From Serendipita indica DSM 11827 (lineage: Eukaryota > Basidiomycota > Agaricomycetes > Sebacinales > Serendipitaceae): a stretch of DNA of 64,000 nt. Under the pieces are notes generated by a model, which was not told where the DNA came from, made no database searches, and was given only the letters and a program-made list of their open reading frames with translations. A program made the translations under genes and the position numbers. Of the stretch, positions 59,084 through 64,000 are shown piece after piece; position 1 is the first letter of the stretch, and the number at the start of each line of letters is the position of its first letter. Location of the stretch: contig CAJVGD010000022.1 of the NCBI GenBank assembly GCA_910890315.1, positions 1-64,000 on the forward strand. The letters are read 5' to 3'.

Positions 59084-60292
59084 ATGTTGTCCTCCGACCA
59101 CATGGCAAACCCCCCGTTGACGGTAGAGATATGGCAAAAAATCCTGCGACACGCCATCTTCGTCCCCGTTTTCCTCGACAGCGACCCCGTAGAGACGTAC
59201 GGCACTGAAGCGCTGCCTTACTTTCATGACGAAGGACCATACTGGGAGGCGGAACGAGGGAGGAATAGCCTACGACGCGTATTTTGGGCATGGAATCTAT
59301 ACCTTCGAGCTTACGATAATCGCTATATCCGTCTCTCGGATGTCGCCCGATTGTGCGTCCCAGCGATCGCCCTGTCTCGTGCAATCCGAATCTCTGTTGC
59401 GAATTGCTATACATCTCACTTTCCTACTCTATCAGCAATCGAAGACTCTGTGGAGAGTAAGCCGGAGCCATGGCAAATGGAAATTCTCGATGGACGCTGC
59501 GTCGCCTCAATGGACGTCATACAGTTCCTCACGATGCCCCATAGAATATCAAATATACGCGCAGAGATCAATGGCGTGCCCATCTTATACGAGGCCCTTG
59601 CAAAAAATCAGTCCCCGGTTACGTTCTTGGGAAACACCAGGTACACAACACTCCCCTGGCAATCCTTTAACCTTCGCCATACAACTACCATGATGATCGC
59701 CATATCAGGCGACTGGGAGCATCCATTCCTGGATATGCCAAAGCTTCGCCACCTCCAGATTTGCACATTTCTTGGAGACCGAAATTACCAAAAGGTTTTC
59801 CGCTGGCTTAAGGTAATCGGAGGACAGCTCCGAACTCTATACTGGAAGGGACGAGAGTGCCCCGTTCCATTGGATCCAAATATTTGGGAGATGTGTCCCG
59901 CGGTCGAAGTGCTGGAGATGCCTTGCGATTGGCGCTACCAACCACCACCACCAGCAAACCATCCAATTCGAGCACTCAGGGTGGATATGCGGCGCATATA
60001 CCATACGGCAGAAGAATTTTGTCACATACGCGGTCACTTTCATCCTTCACTACGACCAGGAGTTCCCTTGAACGTTCTGGAGAAGGCAAATATTCGGACA
60101 CTTGCCAATACCGAACATTGGTTAGAAGAAAGAGAGGGGGGAAGCAATCGAACATTGATAGATGCTATATTCTGCTTGAGAAATCAGGCAGACAAACAAG
60201 GAATTGCGCTCGTGGACCTAAAGTGGAGAACATATGAAGAGTTTTCCAGACTTCGATTCGGGTTGAAGCCCCAAACTCCGTATATCATTTAG
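59084..60292 (+). CDS. F-box-like protein, family copy L (intact)
   Basis: A single exon of 402 residues; ATG 59084 or 59102 (MANPPLTVEIWQKILRHAIF). YWEAERGRNSLRRVFWAWN shows several changes from the usual block. The early Cys cluster is lost (NCYTSH). In the late motif the second Cys is Arg (CHIRGHFH). Middle blocks are family-like: MPKLRHLQICTFLG, GGQLRTLYWKG, IWEMCPAVEVLEMP. The C-terminus is GIALVDLKWRTYEEFSRL. Copies J and K are its relics. It is convergent with an RTA1-like gene. Loss of both metal-type motifs while the frame stays open suggests a changed function. Confidence 0.8.
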   Translation: MLSSDHMANPPLTVEIWQKILRHAIFVPVFLDSDPVETYGTEALPYFHDEGPYWEAERGRNSLRRVFWAWNLYLRAYDNRYIRLSDVARLCVPAIALSRAIRISVANCYTSHFPTLSAIEDSVESKPEPWQMEILDGRCVASMDVIQFLTMPHRISNIRAEINGVPILYEALAKNQSPVTFLGNTRYTTLPWQSFNLRHTTTMMIAISGDWEHPFLDMPKLRHLQICTFLGDRNYQKVFRWLKVIGGQLRTLYWKGRECPVPLDPNIWEMCPAVEVLEMPCDWRYQPPPPANHPIRALRVDMRRIYHTAEEFCHIRGHFHPSLRPGVPLNVLEKANIRTLANTEHWLEEREGGSNRTLIDAIFCLRNQADKQGIALVDLKWRTYEEFSRLRFGLKPQTPYII

Positions 60293-60513
60293 TTCTGTGA
60301 TCCACCTTGTGATAGTCGACCTTGGTGACACGAGCTTCGTAGTGCCTCTTACTTTTGAAACCAATCCCACCACTGCGGTATATAGATCACAGTGCGAAGA
60401 GTGTTGAATCAAGGAATGAATCCGTGGATGGAACCTTTGACTAGAGTAGTTACATGTATTCCTGCACAACAAGTGTCCATTTGGGAATAAAGATAGGATA
60501 AATTAGTGTCCAT

Positions 60514-61653
60514 TTATGCTTTTTGAATCATAGATTCCTCCGAGGGTGCCGTCTTGACCTCGCGCGACCACCAATGCCTTCGCTGCAGCTCGACGGATCC
60601 ATCGATACGAAGTCCCTTTTTACGAGGAAGGACAGAGGAGGGGTTGACAATGTTGAAGATGAACGTGGCAATCTTTGAAACGTCAATATCTCCTGAGAGA
60701 AGAAGATAGAGGTGAACTTACGAGGACGGGAACTGCATCGAGGACGTAGAAAGGCCATTCGTGGTTGAAGAGATAGCCTTGCGTCTGCGAGTCAAAGTCG
60801 ATGGTGGCAAATTCTAAGGTATCGTCAACCCAAGATGTCTACGCATTTGCAACCGTTCACGCACCGACTGTTCGGAAAATTGACCGCCCGATGATCAATG
60901 CCGCGGAGATGTAGAACACGGTGAACAGAGGTCTCAGCTTCTTTAACTCGACCTGGTCGATATGACGCAGTTTCCGACTCTTGAGGTCGAACAGGATGGC
61001 GATGAGGAGAAAGATGAGGAAAGCGCCAATTTGTGCCAAGAGACCGCCGATCAAGATACTTCGACCAATTTTGATTTGATTTGCGGAGAGATTGTCACCC
61101 GAGACTGCGCTGACGCCGCTTGCTTGGGTGAGAACGCAGGCGATGTCGAGGATCACAAAGAGCTTGGTAATGACGGTGTGAGAGATGAATGTAGATTCTG
61201 GACCAACGTAGGACATCCTAAATTTGGGTGAGTCGAGAACGGTATTTCCAAGTTGAGGCGTACATTCGTCCGACGACCATGTAATCTTGCGCGGCGACAA
61301 ACGCTGGAGAGACAACAATGCAGACTTGAGAGATGACATAGGACCACATCTGTGGGCTAGGGGAGGAATTTAGAAGGCTGTTGCCTGGAAACAGATACCA
61401 ACTGACTCGTTGTCTATGGCGAGTTTCCTCATAACGTAGCCTGTTACTTGAAGAAGTGTCGCAATTATAATGACTAGCATAAAAAGTGCTCTGTTTCTGG
61501 CGGCTTGGAAAATGTGCACGAGCGCGGTGAGGCCAAAGGCGACAGTGAAGAAGATTGCCGCAGCAGAGCTGGGCTTGTACGGGAAGATTTCTTCGTCGCT
61601 GGCTACTTTGGATCAGTGGCGTTTCATGTATGTCAAGGGCCTTACTCACACAT
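60514..61653 (-). CDS. RTA1-like seven-helix membrane protein, copy 1
   Basis: RTA1/RTM1/Rsb1 family proteins are seven-helix fungal membrane proteins linked to resistance to toxic lipids and 7-aminocholesterol; Rsb1 exports sphingoid bases. Exons are 61650-61653 (ATGT), 61403-61602, 61264-61349, 60865-61217, 60722-60813, 60514-60672, giving 297 residues, a usual family length. The start joins to MSSDEEIFPYKPSSAAAIFF. Helices include AFGLTALVHIFQAARNRA, QVCIVVSPAFVAAQDYMVVG, VITKLFVILDIACVLTQASG, ILIGGLLAQIGAFLIFLLIA and LRPLFTVFYISAALIIGRSI. The family hallmark GYLFNHEWPFYVLDAVPVL is present. The first coding exon is only 4 nt. A second copy lies 1.9 kb to the right on the same strand. Confidence 0.92.
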
Positions 61654-62066
61654 GGCGAATGAGGAGAAGGAAGGTAATGATGACCTCTCGACGACGACAA
61701 CGAAGAGGTTTTATACTTCGAGTGTGATTGATGATAATTTTTGGACGAGATAGTGTTCATTGCAAGGTGTCTGCGGACGCAGCTGCGAATGCTGATGCGA
61801 TGAAGTCGAAGGTGCCCGCTCAAAATCCGAGAGCGTTGCGGAGCGCTGAGGGCCATTTTTACTTGACCACGGGTTGTATAGTTCATTATTCCCGCGCAGT
61901 AAACATACATCAACACTGCTCAATCGTCGCCAGGGCCTCCGTTAGCTGAGGCAATGATACGCAGCAGGCTGCCTCGCCGTCGAAAGAGGTACTGGATGCT
62001 GAGAAAGTTGCATTACGCTTGAATTTGGCATGGATTCAACAGGATGGAGACCACGGGAGGTGATTG
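61654..62066. other. Divergent intergenic region
   Basis: About 410 bp between RTA1-like copy 1 and F-box-like copy M, holding both 5' ends. No clear core promoter element was seen. Confidence 0.4.
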
Positions 62067-63301
62067 ATGGGTCCAAAACTCGACCAAATGCCGACTATCA
62101 GCCCTTCAGAGCGTACACCGGCAGAGATTTGGCACTATATTCTCCAATTTTCCATCTTTGTCCCAATCTTCTTCTCCATCGACCCAGCGAGCCATGGCAT
62201 CGACGCGCTACACAAGTATGGAGACGACTCATTATACTGGGAGACTGAACGAGCCCGAAACGCACTCAGGAGAGTATGCAGGTCGTGGGATGCATTCCTG
62301 AACCGCTTCGCTCGTCGTCTCGTCCGTCTCGTCGACGTAGAGCATGGCCATGTCCCAATCTCCGCCCTCCGAAATGCGATCAGGATTCAAACATTGGCTT
62401 GTCATTGTCGCAAGCCTAGAGTCGACCTCCACCAGCCATGGCCTACCCTGGACTACATCAGGAAAGATGGAACCCCCGAGCCATGGAAACTTCAGATACT
62501 GTTTGGATTCTGGGAAGATAACACCGCACACCGAAACTATTTCTTGTACACCACCGACTCAAACACCTTCGCGTCTTCCACAGGACTTGGAGCCATTCTG
62601 GGTATCCGAGCCAGGCGTACAACAGCACTAACCAGAACGACCAGCCCATCACGGTATTATCGGTACTTGGTTCTACAAGTATTGCGTACGATACGACCAA
62701 ACTGACAACGTGGCGGCTCCATCTGAGGAGAGGGATCGGCAATGAATGGTCCTTATCCCATCTCAGGCATCTATGGGTCCACTCTTTGGACGATCAAGTC
62801 ATGGAATCTTTACTTCCCATAGTTGGCCCACAATTGCTCAGTTTTTCTTGCTTCGAGAGCCGTGTCTGGAAACAACTATTGAACATCTGGGAACTCTGTC
62901 CAAACATTACTACCTTGTGCATCCCAAGGGGATTGCATCTACTCATACCACCACCGTCAGGGCATCCTATCAAAACACTCGGGATGCATCCTGGTTTGGC
63001 GAGGAAGCAACTTTGCACCGTTTGTCGATGTAGTCACATTTCATACCAAAGCAAGTTTCCTTCCATTGCGAATATTGCTTCTGCGGGTATTAGTAGACCA
63101 AAGCTGATGACGGTTTGGAAAAATAATCCTATTTCATCGAGAGATTGGCAGAAAGACTATGATTCTAGCCCAGAATTGTGCTTCAGGGACCAGGCTCGGA
63201 TTCACGGTATCCAACTTGTCGACGCACACTCTAGGACTTTCAGCAACTGGTCATCGAATGGTTGGAACTTCGCTTCAGGACACATACTGTACCAAAGATG
63301 A
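62067..63301 (+). pseudogene. F-box-like protein, copy M (one frameshift)
   Basis: From ATG 62067 (MGPKLDQMPTISPSERTPAE) the frame reads the F-box-like start TPAEIWHYILQFSIFVPIF, YWETERARNALRRVCRSWD and CHC, up to PEPWKLQILFGFW. At about 62515-62560 it shifts; the family protein goes on in a second frame (LSHLRHLWVHSL, LNIWELCPNITTL, motif CTVCRCSH, GIQLVDAHSRTFSNW) to 63301. Only this break is seen. Copy F is the nearest relative. It lies between the two RTA1-like genes. Confidence 0.75.
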
Positions 63302-63584
63302 GGTTAGACTTCTGAATATAGTCTCTCCTTTTCAGTCATCCATTGCGAAGCTGCCTGATCTCATATACGCAGTCCACTAAGGTATGCTTGATTTGCACAA
63401 ACTTTGTGTCTATACCTTTGATATTTGCTTTCCTTCACCCATCGATGAGTACAGAGAACACGCAGCAAGGGACATGGCATTCTACGGTTGCTAAATGAGG
63501 TAGGCTAACAAGTGGTAGCCACAAAGATCTATCGGATGAAGTGTCCAAATGCATTTAAGTAGAATAATTGAAAAGTAGAGTCGC

Positions 63585-64000
63585 CTATGTCTGGCGAACC
63601 ATAGCCTCCTCTGAAGGAGCAACTTTTACTTCGCGCGACCACCAATGCTTGCGCTGTAGTTCCATGCTGCCATCAATGCGAAGCCCCTTCTTTCGAGGAA
63701 GGTATGAGGCTGGGTAGACGATGTTGAAGAGAACGGTAGCAATCTACTCTTTTGCATGAGACTCAATGGGAGGATCCAAGTGGGAAACTCACCAAGACGG
63801 GTACTGCGTCAAGGACATAGAAGGGCCACTCTGTATTATACAGGTACCCTTGCGTCGTCGAGTCGAAGTTGATTGTGGCGAATTCTAAGCTAACTGTCAG
63901 TGGACGAGTGCTGGATTGTTTTAGGAGACGTGCCGATTGTTCGGTAGACGGAGCGACCGATGATGAGAGCGGCGGAGATGTAAAAGGCCGTGAAGAGGGG
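63585..64000 (-). CDS. RTA1-like membrane protein, copy 2, 5' part outside window
   Basis: This is the C-terminal end of a second RTA1-like gene, very similar to copy 1. Exons 63585-63743, 63793-63884 and 63934-64000 have the same sizes and phases as in copy 1 where complete. Shared sequence includes FYISAALIIGRSVYRTI, GYLYNTEWPFYVLDAVPVL and LPRKKGLRIDGSMELQRKHW. The intron 63885-63933 begins with GC (GCACGT) rather than GT, judged from the required phase. The two copies are a tandem duplication with copy M inserted or carried between them. Confidence 0.9.

Overview
The window is nuclear DNA of a filamentous basidiomycete. Nearly every housekeeping gene is cut by 44-70 nt GT-AG introns. There is a fungal-type protein kinase (FunK1), a NACHT-type NTPase and a large F-box-like family, a mix typical of Agaricomycetes. 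The F-box-like proteins resemble those I associate with Rhizoctonia/Ceratobasidium (Cantharellales), but that placement is an inference. I saw no recognisable transposon, tRNA, rRNA or CRISPR array.

Layout. 0-14 kb is a housekeeping block: the 3' end of a low-complexity protein gene, NOC2 (ribosome assembly), a multipass membrane protein, a type I Ser-rich surface protein, a long-chain acyl-CoA synthetase and a small unknown gene. 14-19.5 kb holds a doubtful small gene and the FunK1 kinase. 19.6-36 kb is an accessory zone dominated by one family of intronless F-box-like genes (copies A-I), interrupted by a small secreted cysteine-rich protein gene that earlier gene callers could miss because its first exon is 6 nt. 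36-54.6 kb returns to housekeeping content: a monocarboxylate-type MFS transporter, a very large conserved F-box protein, a NACHT NTPase, OXA1 (mitochondrial insertase), a second-type F-box-like/leucine-rich protein and NHX1 (endosomal Na+/H+ exchanger). 54.7-64 kb is again accessory: F-box-like copies J-M, a trypsin-fold-like gene with an in-frame stop, and two tandem RTA1-like membrane protein genes, the second running off the window.

The most interesting signal is the F-box-like family. Fifteen loci are visible (A, B, C, F', D, E, F, G, H, h', I, J, K, L, M); six read through intact. They share an N-terminal LPxEIWxxIL F-box-like start, a YW-x-SERTRN-x-LRRVCSSWN block, an early C-x-C-x2-C cluster, and a late C-x2-C-x3-H motif that is invariant in ten copies. 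One block (B-C-F') is a segmental duplicate of another (D-E-F), including a head-to-head gene pair whose start codons lie about 43 bp apart. Frameshifts in many copies point to birth-and-death turnover, unless some are assembly errors.

Gene models were built by eye from splice signals and reading frame; exon ends marked uncertain should be checked against RNA-seq.
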